DNA of 64,000 bases from Rheum nobile (lineage: Eukaryota; Streptophyta; Magnoliopsida; Caryophyllales; Polygonaceae): positions 6,014,001 through 6,078,000 of the forward strand of contig WOAB01000093.1 of NCBI GenBank assembly GCA_027886185.1, read 5' to 3'. The notes under the pieces were generated by a model, which was not told the origin of the DNA, did no database searches, and worked only from the letters and a program-made list of their open reading frames with translations. A program made the position numbers and the translations under genes. Positions 34,930-46,432 of this stretch are shown in pieces. Position 1 is the first letter of the stretch. Every line of letters starts with the position of its first letter.

Positions 34930-37463
34930 CCAATTCTTCCGCAGCAACAGTCGTTTCTTCCAAACTGTGCCTCCTCTTCCTTTAGCTCTTCCCTCGCCGC
35001 CTCTTCCCTCTTCTTCTGCCTGTGGTTCACCTGATGCTCAGGCCCTGCTCCCTCCTCCCTCTACTTCTTCCCTTCCTCCTCCATCTTCCCCCATTCTTCC
35101 GTTGCCCCCTAGCTCGTCGTTGGCTCCCACTGCTTCTCCTCTATTTGATTTTCCACCGTCGCGTGGAGTCTCCCCCACTCCAATGCCTTCTGTTATGACT
35201 CTAGTTAGATAGCAGCCTGGTTCCTCCTTCCGAAAACCCACCTTTTCTGAGGCTGTTGCAGGGAATAGAGTTCCTACCTCCCTCACTCCTTTTCACTTTG
35301 AGAAAGGCTATGAGGATTGCATTATCGATTACTCCGAAGAAGATATTGCCGACCAGGTTAGAAAATGGAGTCTCTGTCTTGTAGGAGCTACAATGGGTGA
35401 GAAAACTTCATTCTCTGTTATGAAAAGATTTGTTGAATCTAGATGGAACAGTTGCAATGTTATACCTAAAGTTATTTTGAATGAGAGCGGGCTATTCATT
35501 TTTCGATTCTCTGCTGAGGAGGATCTGAACAGTGTTCTTAAAAATGGTCCATGGATGCTTGGAGGCACTCAGCCTTTGATTCACTGAAGATGGAAACGAG
35601 GCCTTACTATGGACATTACTTGTCTCAATTCCGCCTCGGTTTGGGTCACCCTGCCTGGCTTGGGACTCGAATTATGGAGTTAAATGTTTTTCCGTCTTAT
35701 TGAATCGACAATTAGGCGGCCTCTTTATATCGACAAAGTTACTGCATCTGAGGAGCACCTTTCCTTTGCCAGAATATTGGTTGAGATTTCTGCATGGAAC
35801 AAGCTTCGACACGAGGTGACTCTGAGGGCTAAGGATGTGTCCTTGGTCAAGCAGCGTATACATTATGAATGGATCCCCTGTCATTGCCAAGATGGTCAGA
35901 CATTTGGTCACTCGCTGAAAAACTGCCCCTATGCTCCGGTTGGCACTACTGCCTTGCTAGAGACGACAATTGCGGACAACCCTGCATGCTCGGAGTGTGA
36001 CGACGCTTTAGCTGATAGTGCTTGCCCTAATGGTGCTCCTCCTTCGGGCCCAATTTAAGATGTTAGGCCCAATGTTCCCTTTGTTGCTTCTAACCCTTCT
36101 GGTCTTGCTTCTACATCGGGTTAGGCCCACCATCTTCCTCCTCCTTCAGCGGGCCCAATAGGTATGATCTCTCCCTCTTTGCATCCTGGCCCTTCTAATG
36201 GGCATATGCCTCCTTTAGAGCCCAATGTTGGCCACTCCTTTTGGCCCAACCCTTCTCTGCCTCCATCCTCTTCCCGCCCACCTCCCAATTGGCATCCCAC
36301 TCATTGTCACAAAACTAGGCTCCATCGCCGCCAGATCCACCCTCTTCGGCATTCTGGCATCAATCACAAGCATAACAATGTTCGACCGAATCCTCCTCTC
36401 CTCCCCAATCCCGCTCCACACAAATCTTGATGTGACCCTGCCCTCCATGTCAGCTACAGAGGAGGAAGACGCCATGAGACATCCGCCTTGAGACTCCTCT
36501 ACAGCTACATCTACCCCGCGCTAGATTTAGGAGACTTTCTATTTCTAGTTCTTACGGTTTCTAGACATTACTTCCTTAGTACTTTCTATTTACAGTATTT
36601 CTATTTTTAGTAGCTGCTAGTTCTGAGTGGTTTCCATTTATGTTAAATGGGCCGCCAGATTTAGTAACTAGAGAGTCTGGCCCATTAGGTCAACTCTCTA
36701 GTATAAATAGGGACTCTTGTCTTCCCTTTTATTTTACGTCAATTTTAAGCCTAAGTTCAAGTCGAGTTAAACTCCTTAACCCCGGGCCCCGACGTCAACA
36801 AATTAACGCGTTCCTAGTTGAATTATCCTGGCGCGTTAATTATCTATCTTTGCGTTTCTAGTCGAACTATCCTGGCGCATCGATTCGATTACCCATCATC
36901 TATCCGCACCCAAACACAAACCCTAATTATCCTCTACCTCTCGGTTGCCTCCACCCTCGTCTCCCTAGGGCTGCCGCCGATCACCACCACCTCAACCTCC
37001 CTTCCGTCGCGCCTCCTCCGTCACCGCCGCACCACCACCAGGCCGCCGGTCCTCCTTCCGCAACCCTACAGTCCGCTGCCCCCTTTTATCCATTTCCGAA
37101 GAGTTGTTTCGCCCCAATACGCATTCAAGCGATCCTTGAAAACGATTTGTGGTCTTTCCATCGGACAAGGTCACATCAAATCTCCTTCTTCCCATCCTAC
37201 AGCCCCTACTGCTATTCCTCCTCTTGACTCCTTCCCGTTTGCCCCCCTTACTGTCCCTCTTGTGAACAATGCTCTACCTCAACATACTCTCTCTAATCCC
37301 TTGTCAACCCCCAGTCAAGACAGCTCAAGGAGCCATGTCTTACCACCACCACAATTTCTTTATGGATATCATCCGTTTTGGTTGCTGGAATGTCCGAGGC
37401 ATCAACAGAACCTCGAAGCAACTTTAATTCAGTAATTTTGTGCGCGATATTAAACTCAACCTG
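34930..37463 (+). pseudogene. Second LINE: ORF1 remnant and start of ORF2
   Basis: The order is a Pro/Ser-rich leader (34960-35210), KPTFSEAVAG, then a DUF4283-type domain (35290-35660: FRFSAEEDLNSVLKNGPWML). A plant LINE CCHC knuckle follows (35866-35930: YEWIPCHCQDGQTFGHSLKNC). ORF2 starts at 37362 with the APE motif FGCWNVRG and runs to KLNLC at 37463, where LTR C interrupts it. Stops occur at about 35210, 35586, 35681, 36056 and 37426, so it is dead. ORF1 proteins bind LINE RNA; ORF2 would nick DNA. The middle part (36490-36850) with TATA-like AGTATAAATAGGG may be a separate small insertion. Confidence 0.82.
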
Positions 37464-38330
37464 TGTAATATCCCACTTAAATGAAAAGGGTAAAATGGTA
37501 ATTTTAATTTGTTAAAAATAAAAGTTATGAAATTTATTTTATTTCTTTTAGAGGAGTAATTTAAATTTTCATAAACTTAGGTTCAAAGATTGAGTTATGA
37601 TAATTTTTTGGTACAAATTATCATATGGGCTATAATAGTATGGTGTGGAAATAAATAAATAAGTATATCTATAAATGTAATTTTTGAATTTTAAATACTA
37701 ATAATGGTCATAAGAATTATTATGTTATCCAAGAAGGGATAAAATAATAATTGTCCTAAGCATAATATTTTTTTAAAGCTAAGAATGGTCTAAATTATGA
37801 TTAACCTTATGTTAATTATAATTTAAATAAAACTTATCAATTTTGAATTAGAATATTTAAATGAAGCTTAACAATTTTTTGTTAAAGATTTAAGTATGGT
37901 CAAATTAGTAAGAATAACAACTTAAGCTTATTTTAACCTAAGTTAAAATTTTCTATAATTTAATTTTGTGTTAAAATAATATTATAAACTTAGAACATTA
38001 AAAATAATAAGTTCGGGCAATTTTTGTAGTTTATGAAATATGATTTGAGGGCATTTTTTCCATAAACCAAAAGTTGGAGGGCCCGATTGTAAATAAGCAA
38101 AGGAGCCTGATTGATCAAATTGAGTGATGGGCATTGAAGACTAAGATAGTAAGCATCAGATTCGACAATCAATTTGAATTAAAAGCCAAAAGATTTGCGG
38201 GATTTTGTATTGAAAGCAAACGTGTCGTCCAAGGAGCCGAATAGATGTTTTTCCAAATTGGCTCGATTTGTCTTCAATTGGAGGGCATTAACCATGGGAT
38301 CGTATTGAGGGAATCCTAGGCTGCAAAACC

Positions 38331-38340
38331 TTATAAATAC
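38331..38340 (+). promoter_or_regulatory. TATA box in LTR C
   Basis: TTATAAATAC about 870 bases into the LTR. Confidence 0.5.
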
Positions 38341-39104
38341 CCTCTCAATCGGTTCTTTAATTCATCCAATTTTGCAATCCATTCTCAAGAACCCTAAATC
38401 CCGAAACCAAGTGTTCTTCCCCAAAATTTGACCTTGTTTGACCTTCTTTCTTGCCATTTCTTTCACCATTGGCTTCGTCTAGTTGTCCTCTTCAAAAGCC
38501 CCATCCTTACGATTCCGAAGATCCACCGCCGCCGCCCAATTTTACGATTTGCCGACGAAGTGTCAAGAAGCGAATCCGGCGAGTTCGGGTTTGACTCAAA
38601 TTCGTGATTTTGGGTATTTTTAATTTATTTTAAGCTTAATCTTGGTTAATTTAATTAATATATATTAGTGAAAAATATTTTAGGATTAATTTGATTTTAT
38701 GGAAATTAAATTAAATTAATTATAATTATTATTTTATCTTATATTATGAATGAGTAAATTATGACTATTCATTTAGATAATATTTTGACTTGGAAAATTT
38801 TAGGATTATAAATAAAGTATTTTATCAATTTATTTATAATATTATTATTTAGAATATACGACTAATTATTTTTAATCGTATAAATAATTGTTTATTCAAA
38901 AAGCCATAAAATTGATTTTTTTAAGAGATAAATAATATCAATTAGAAACTGAGACATTATATCCTTCAAATTGTGATATTGAATAAATTATCTAATATAA
39001 TTTATTCATTTTGTATGATTCGAGTACGTCTCGGAATTGGTGTTTGAAACGGGAATAAAGCAAGGAGCCGATTTGCTTTTCGAAAGCAACCATCTCTGAA
39101 ACAT

Positions 39105-40420
39105 GTCACTCCGGCGTTGACCGTTTTTTTTTGGACCAATTTTTTTTTTGCCACTTTTTGACTTAAGATGGCATGTGCATACATTTTGGCTTGTGTGTGC
39201 ATCTATATTGTCCTATATGTGCATCAAAATTTTATAAGGCGTTGTGTGACCTAAGTTTTTTTTTCCATACCCTTTTTTTTTCGGGTCTACTTTTTACTTG
39301 CGATGGCATGTGTACCATTTTTGACTTGTGTGTGCATCAATATTGACTTGTATGTGCATTAAAATTTTATAAGGTGTTGTCCGACCATTTTTTCCATTCA
39401 ATTTTTCGTAGCCCAACTTTTTTCCAAAACTATTTTTTTGCTTGAGATGGCATATGTATATATTTTGGCTTGTATATACATTAATATTGACATGTATGTG
39501 CATAGAAAGATTGTAAAAAACATGCACTGTTTTCTAGAGAAAATGTGCATGAGTTGTACACTATATGTGGATAAGTTTTGACACGTGCACATTCAAGCAA
39601 AAAGACATGTGTTTTAAATGGTATGCACATACAAGCCAAAAACTCATGCACATACCAAGTCAAGAAAACGATGCATACAATTAAATTTAGATGCACAGAC
39701 AATTCAAAATTCAGCACTTACAAGACAAAACCTATACACATTATGTAAAGTGTATAAGATTTTACATGTGTGTGCATAAGTTTCCACTTACAAAAAGTCA
39801 CACATATAGTCAAACCCTATGCACACCTAGTTCAATTTACATGCACATGCAAGCAAAAAGACATGCACTTCAAAGGGTATGCACATACAAGCCAAAACTC
39901 ATGCACATTTCAACCCAAAAAAAAACGTATACAAGTAGAATTTAGATGCACATACAAGTCAAAATTTATGCAAACACATGCCAAAACATATGCATATTCT
40001 GCACATATAGTCAAAATCCTATGCAGAATTTATGGAATTTAGATGCACATACAACAAAAAAGGACATATACTTCAAAAGGTATGCACATACAAGCCAAAA
40101 CTCATGCACATTTCAACCCAAGAAAATAATGCACACAAGTAGAATTTAGATGCAAATATATGTCAAAATCTATGCACACACAAGCTAAAACATATGCACA
40201 TGTTGAGAAGTGCATGAGTTTTCACATACACAAAGGCACACATATAGTAAAAAATCATATACATATTTTATGCAATATCAATGCACATATAAGTCAATAT
40301 CGATGCACATACAAGCAAAAATCAATGCACATGCAGTCGCAAATCAAAAATTATGCCTGAAAAAAAATTTGCCGAAAAAAAACTTTGACCGGTCAACGCC
40401 GAAGCTCCGGCGTTGACCGT
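39105..40420. mobile_element. Fold-back minisatellite element
   Basis: The left half (39105-39590) carries units with GCTTGTGTGTGCATC in about 135-bp periods. The right half (39600-40420) carries the complementary units (ATGCACATACAAGCC) in about 202-bp periods (matching at 39868 and 40070). Both outer ends carry CGGCGTTGACCG in opposite orientation (39110 and 40393). It would fold into one long imperfect stem. No protein or certain target duplication was found. Open frames here simply read through the repeat. Confidence 0.72.
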
Positions 40421-40597
40421 TGGTGACTGGTTTGACCAGTCATGTTGACCGGTCAAACTCTAAAAAATCAGGTCATGTGCATGACAGATGACCTTTTAGT
40501 AAAAGTTTAATCCTAGCCTTTGGTTTATTTGTCATCCAAAGGCTAAGATCTATTCTCATTTCTCACCCTATTATGTATTCTCACATGACACTTTCCC

Positions 40598-40634
<37 letters not shown>
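40598..40634 (+). repeat. (ATT)n microsatellite
   Basis: Twelve or so ATT units. Confidence 0.95.
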
Positions 40635-41260
40635 GGGTGCTATATAATAATTGGTGTGGATTGTTGTGCTTTGGTGTAGATAACAATTGCTAGTTAGCAC
40701 GAGTATTCGTAGGAACGCTATTACATTGCGAGGTTTAGCTATTTCCTTATAACTTGGTATTAGGAGGATAATTGCCCTAATACTTTTGTTCATGACCTAC
40801 CCTTATTTTATATAAGTGGTGGTGCACTTAGCTAGTGCCGAAATTCGGGATTCATCCCATATTATATATCTCATTGCGATATTGGTGTGGATTAAAAGCT
40901 TTAATACAATTGCACGTTTTGGAATTAAATAAGATAAGTGTTGTTTTGCACATAATTAATATACCCTCGGGCGAGAAGTACAACGTGGAACCCGCCCGAT
41001 CTCTTGTCTATTGCGGATTATATGAAACCTATGGGCTGCACATGTCCGGGTGTTCGGACATATACGGGAAGCCTCTCCGGCCCGTTTCCTTAGGTTGCCC
41101 AGATTCGGCGCGCCCATTCGGGCATGACTTTTCGTCAAAGCACGACCCATATCCCGTCCAGATCCGGGTTTGCTCAGGTCTAGGTACGCCTAAGTTTTGG
41201 TGTAATTCGGACCAAGTCAATAATTGTGTTCATCGCCCTAAAATTAGTAGGATTTGACTC

Positions 41261-42419
41261 CTAAAACAACGAAATTCATATCCGAAACATCTCGATTTGC
41301 ATGTTTATTCAAATCACGAGGGATCGGGTATAGATTTGCTTGAATAAATTTGTTTATAGATCAAACTTAATTTTATTTTATTGATGTGTTAATTATACTT
41401 GTGTGAAATTGAATTATTCTGAGTAGGAATATAGACAAATTTGTTGTGCGGAATAAGAGATTTTCGGTTTCAAGTGTTGAGTCTCCGCCTATTCCTAATT
41501 ACTATGAAAATGTTGATGGAGATCGATGTTAGTATTTCAAGAAAAAAAGAGTTCGAAGTGAAAATGCATGTGATATGGATATTGATATTATTTATAGCTA
41601 CTTTTATTTAATATTAATAATAATACAATATTATTTTGTACCCCGTCTTTCGAAACTTTCTAGCTCTGCCACTACGAACCTTAAATGATAATATATGAAC
41701 ATCAATACATAACATATGAACCTCTATTTTGTTTTTATGGTGTATAATATTGAAAATAAGATGAAGTTTTTATAAGTAAATATATATATATAAACTTTAG
41801 ATAACTAAATATGAACATGCATTTATATATTAACCTCATAGAGCAATAAAAAATAATTTTAAACATGAGCGTGTTCCTAGTTGTACATATGAACCAATAG
41901 ACGAAGGTTCATTTAAATAAATCATAATTACATGACTATGTTATATATCACTTTCACTTATTACATTAGTTATGAAAATTTTATCTTATATTTCAATGAC
42001 CTTGAAAATTCATCAAAACTAAACTTCAACCGCAAGTCTTCTTCTCCGTCTTGTTACTTCTAGACAACCTGAGGCAAGTCGACTGATGTGCCGTATGGGA
42101 CGGATGACACCGGCCAACCATGCAAAGAAAAAATAGTGGTTGGTTAGTCAAATGAAAGACTGGACAAGGGTATTTTATGTGAGGTTCTATGTGGTCATAT
42201 CTAGTTACCATCATTGTCTCTCGAAAAAAGCCGATAGACGATATGAAACAAAAGTACTTCCACTGATATGAAGGATGGAAAAAAGAGATATGCATCAAAA
42301 AAATACCCGAATAAATGTGGATATTATGGGGAGAAAATAGGATTTGTTTGGGAACGTTTTAAGTCAACGCACAACATATATATACTCCATTGAATAATTG
42401 GGTCCGACCAACCTCACCG
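41261..42419. other. Unassigned stretch
   Basis: No gene is recognised. CTTTCTAGCTCTGCCACTA at 41658-41676 resembles the common CTAGCTCCGCCACTG sequence found near plant DNA-transposon ends. A 90-codon minus frame (42026-42298) has no domain. Confidence 0.4.
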
Positions 42420-42780
42420 CATAATGCGAATGCAAATTGAAAAGACGACCCGCTTAAACTGGAACACAAGCGGTTTTGAAGTTTTACTTCTCGCTCGAAG
42501 TTTATTAATTATGTGCTCGCAACACTTATCTTATTTAATTTTTAAAACGTACATTTACGTTAAAACCTTTAATCCATACCATCTCGATATGAGAGATATC
42601 ATGGGACGAATTCCGAAAAACCGCACTAGCTAAGTGCACCACCAATACAATCATGATCAAAATTATTAGGGCGTTAATCCTCCTAATACCAAGTTTTAAG
42701 GAGATCATTACACCTCGCAAGGCCATTATATCCTTGACACACATGACTATTAAAGTCCACAATCAATATCAACATTAAGA
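42420..42780 (-). repeat. Inverted diverged copy of an LTR C segment
   Basis: The reverse complement aligns with 40640-41000: AACTTGGTATTAGGAGGAT, GGTGGTGCACTTAGCTAGTG and AATTAAATAAGATAAGTGTT are shared. It is therefore a second LTR fragment of the same family in opposite orientation, ending against the MULE. Confidence 0.8.
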
Positions 42781-42832
42781 CGATAACAACCATAACCGTA
42801 TTATAACTATATATATATATCGATAATAACTA

Positions 42833-43097
42833 GGGAAAATTAACCCAACCTTTCAAAAGGTAGAAAACTAACCCAAACTTTAGATAGGGTGTTAAAATAA
42901 TAACATATACTTATTAGTTAATATTTGTTTCACACAAAAATATGAGGTGTCATTTTAATTTATGATGTGGCATTATGTAATGATGATTTGGCATCTAAGC
43001 ATATGCCATTCACGTGCCTGACATTGTGAGGGAAAATAAACAGAAATTGGGAATTAGGGCTTGTGAGGGGGGAATCAAGGGCGCAATTCAAACAAAA
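42833..43097 (+). repeat. Left terminal inverted repeat of MULE 1
   Basis: It matches the reverse complement of 50480-50757: AAAATAATAACATATACTTA, ATGAGGTGTCATTTTAAT, GATGATTTGGCATCTAAGCA and CACGTGCCTGA are shared. Helitron 2 cuts it off at 43098. Confidence 0.9.
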
Positions 43098-44643
43098 TTA
43101 GTTTAGTTCCCGTGCCATGCACGGGTCTTAAATAAAATTTTATATTTATATTTTTAATTATTAAAAATATATTTATTTTATATTTAAAAAATATTAAATA
43201 CGTGAAAAAATAGTTAATTAGTAATAATATATATGAAATTAAGATAAGTATGATAATATAAAAAAATATTTATTAATAATCAATTAATAAAGACCAATGT
43301 AATTTCATACATACATAATATATTGAATCAGATATTATGTCTAGAAATAGATAATATATATTAATCAAGTTTTAACATTAATTATAAAAAGAAATTTATC
43401 TATTACCCCAAACTAAATCGTTAAATTATATATGAAATAGATAAATTTTTATATGAAAAGACTAAATGCTAAAACTTAGAATCTGATTCATGTCCAACAA
43501 TATGAAGATTTAATATAACTAAAAGGATATTTTGAAATATGAAATAATATAAAAAGTTAAAAATTAACGGAATGACGAAAAATTGTAAAAGTCATTAGAG
43601 GATTAATAAAACAAAATGGGACGTTAAAAAATACGTGGAAATAATACACTTTATCAATTAGTTAAGTAATTATGTTTTAGCAATCTAATAGTTAAATCAA
43701 TAATTATTATAAAAGAAGATCATTTAATTTGATAATTAAATTTATTTATAAAACAAAGTTTAAAATATAACTAAGGTGGGATTTATTGTTCTAACATTTT
43801 TAAAATTCAGATGATATGACACATCTCAGAGCTGAAATGTAAGCGAATTGAATATGATGACGATACGTAGGCGAATTGAATGTGGTGACGTCACGTAAGA
43901 TTTATGTCCTCCCTTTAGTATATATGTAGATGTAAATATAGATAGATTTGTTTTTTCATTTATCGATAACATATATGATTATAACTACTCAACAAAAGAA
44001 TTGGCCTAGTGATAACAATAAATATAGAGGTATATATTATATATGTTTCATTTCATTTACAAAAAAAATGACTTATAATTTATATACATATCAGGCTTGC
44101 CTTGACACCAATTTAAAACATACATATAACTTTATTTATTCTAAACTGCAATCAGCGTGTATATATATGTAAATGTTAATTGTATGTGCTTATATTGATA
44201 TTAATACAAAGTTATAACAACCTCTTAAATATGGATATTTGTTTTAATGTGTGTCGTCACCTTATTTATGTTAATCTCGTAATGGTTCATTTAAATATTT
44301 TGGATTTGCAAACAAAAAAAGATTTGATATTAAGATATTGATGTATAACTAATAAGATTTTTAGAAAATGGGTTGATACAATTTAATTGGGATTGTATGT
44401 TGAATAAAATGGGTTGATACAATTTAAGAAAAATCCATAATTAATAATTAATTATTTTATTATATGTTTGTTAGAGGTTGTTAAGATAATTTACTTAGGT
44501 ATTTGGTGATAAATTAAAATTAAGTTAGCTAAATTATAGAAGAATAAAAGATTAAAAAAAAATCATAAAATAATACGTAAGATTTATGGGGCCAAAATCG
44601 TTCTAGTGGCTCGAAAGGGTGAGCTTTAATATATAGTAATAGA
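43098..44643 (-). mobile_element. Helitron 2, non-autonomous, inside MULE 1
   Basis: On the minus strand it begins TCTATTACTATATATTAAAG (44643 downward, preceded by A). It ends with a hairpin (CCCGTGC / GCACGGG at 43109-43125), then AACTAAACTAA and a T. CTAA fits the CTRR rule. The interior is AT-rich with no gene. Its 5' end differs from Helitron 1, so the two are not one family. Confidence 0.8.
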
Positions 44644-44728
44644 TAGAATTGGGGGTTTAGACTTTGTGAAGATTCTCTTCGAGTCGAAGAGAGAATCAAT
44701 CGTGATTCTTGGTTCAATTTCAGCAACA

Positions 44729-45361
44729 ATGTCAATGGGAGGAAGTTCAATGACAGCCAATTCGAGAGAAGGTGAGTATGTGGTTTCGTTTCAGATTTTG
44801 GCTTGCTTGTTTGAATGGGTTTGATTTGCGTTCAATTTGTAGAATAGAGCACCTGAAACAATTTCGTTCAAGTTCAATGACAGTAACTTTGCTCAATGTT
44901 GGTTTTCCTGGATTAAGCGACATCAGCAAAATTAGGGGTTTAGACTTTGTGAAGATCCTCCTTGGCTTGCTTGTTTGGATGGGTTTGATTAGTCGAATGT
45001 ATGTTTGACAATAATTAGGAGTGGCCAGGGAGGGGTGAAGCAAGTTACACGATTACTGCATATATTTGTAAGGCTCTAGTAATTGCTCAATGTGTGTTGT
45101 ATCACTTCTTTTTGAAGGCTTACATTGAATCACCGGTTTCTTAATGTGTGTTGTATCACTTCTTTCTAGAATTACACGGTTACTGCATATATGTGTTTTT
45201 TGAAGGCTTACATTGAATCACCGGTTTCCATGTTGGTCAATGGTGTTGTTTCCATGTATTTCTCAGTGTTATGCCGCCATAACTTGCCAGCGATCATAAT
45301 GACTACATGGAAGAAAAACAAGAACTATGGTAAACGATTCTACACTTGCTCATGTGCCTGA
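44729..45361 (+). CDS. Possible two-exon GRF-type zinc-finger frame within MULE 1
   Basis: Exon 1 is 44729-44771 (starts MSMGGSSMTANSRE, donor GTGAGT). Exon 2 is 45267-45361 (acceptor TTTCTCAG). The phases match (43 nt then 95 nt) and join into a frame carrying CRHNLPAIIMTTWKKN, then YGKRFYTC. That is the first part of a GRF zinc finger (C-x-C/H, ..., GRxFYxC), a nucleic-acid-binding fold common in plant transposon proteins. It stops at TGA 45359, so the distal Cys-Trp part is missing; a further exon or decay could explain this. The intron contains duplicated words. It may be a second MULE gene or captured host exons. Confidence 0.5.
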
Positions 45362-45377
45362 CATCTAGATGATTTTA

Positions 45378-45590
45378 CCCATTCTAGATGTTGCACGTAA
45401 TTTGCAGCAAGTTGGCTTCATTTTGGAGGTTTCCAAGGAATCAAATTCAATCTCACTTTCTAGATGTTGCACGTAATTTGCAGCAATCAAATTCAATATC
45501 ATCTCATGTGCCTGGCATCTTGAGTTTACCCATTCTAGATGTTGCACGTAATTTGTAGCAAGTTGGCTCTTTGCACGTAATTTACTGCAC
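45378..45590 (+). repeat. Short tandem repeats around GTTGCACGTAATTTGCAGCA
   Basis: The words TTCTAGATGTTGCACGTAAT and AAGTTGGCT recur three to four times with rearranged spacing, just after the GRF exon. Degenerate CAGCAA/TTTTGACA words continue to about 46180. Confidence 0.75.
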
Positions 45591-46432
45591 ATAAATACTT
45601 ACATTTTCCAGGAATAAATGGAGTTCTATATTATTTATCTTTGACTTTTCAAGATGTTGGGACTGAAAGTGCTTCTCTTGCTAGCTTATACGTTGGCCTG
45701 ACCAACTTTGCAGGTTTGGAAGCATAGCAATTCCATATGATGTGACTGTGAGCAAAATAGATTTTGCAGCAAGCTTAACAACTGAGCATAGCAATTGCCT
45801 TGTCAATATAGTTTGTTTGTTTTTTTGAAGGAAAACCAGCTTAACAAGTGAGTATAGTTTTTGAAGGAAAGCAACTGAGTGTAGTTAACATTTAACTAAA
45901 GCCTTGTATTCACTAGATCAAGCATATTACGTGCAGCAACTGAACTTAGACAACAACTGAATTTTTGTCAAGTGCCATTACTAAATTCCAGTCAATATAG
46001 TGCCTACATGCTGAATTTTAACAACAAACTATAATTTGACAGCAATTACGTGCAACAGCTGAACTTTTGACAACAAGTAAAATGTTGACAGCAATCTGAA
46101 TTTTGACAGTCACTAAATACTATTCAACAACAACAAACTGAGTTTTAACATCAAATTAAGTAAATAATTTGACAGCAACTATTGATCTCAGTATAAGAAC
46201 AAAAAGCAAGGTCCATGTCCCGTTTCTCCGACCAATGGAAAAAAACTACTAATGTCAGTGCATGACATTTTAACAAAAACATCCAGTTTTTTTTTTCATT
46301 CACTGCAGTAGCTTAGCAAAGCCTTTGAATGCCTTCATCTTACGACTGAGATGGTTCAGGAGCTCCGGTTGATTGGGATAAGACAATTCCACCTAGTTGA
46401 CTCGACTGCAAATGATTTCAATTGTAAGATAA

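Larger units (their letters stand above)
37464..41260 (+). mobile_element. LTR C: fragmented LTR related to A and B
   Basis: It begins TGTAATATCCC like LTR A, immediately after LINE codons. A TATA box TTATAAATAC lies at 38331-38340. After the fold-back insertion (39105-40420), blocks shared with LTR A resume: TTAGCACGAGTATTCGTAGG at 40695 and GGGCGAGAAGTACAAC near 40969. No ACA-type end, primer site or target duplication (ACCTG would be expected) was found, so the right boundary is approximate. Confidence 0.6.

Noticed and set aside
39691..40416. Several overlapping Cys/His/Lys-rich frames
   Set aside because: They only translate the ATGCACATACAAGCC minisatellite in different phases.
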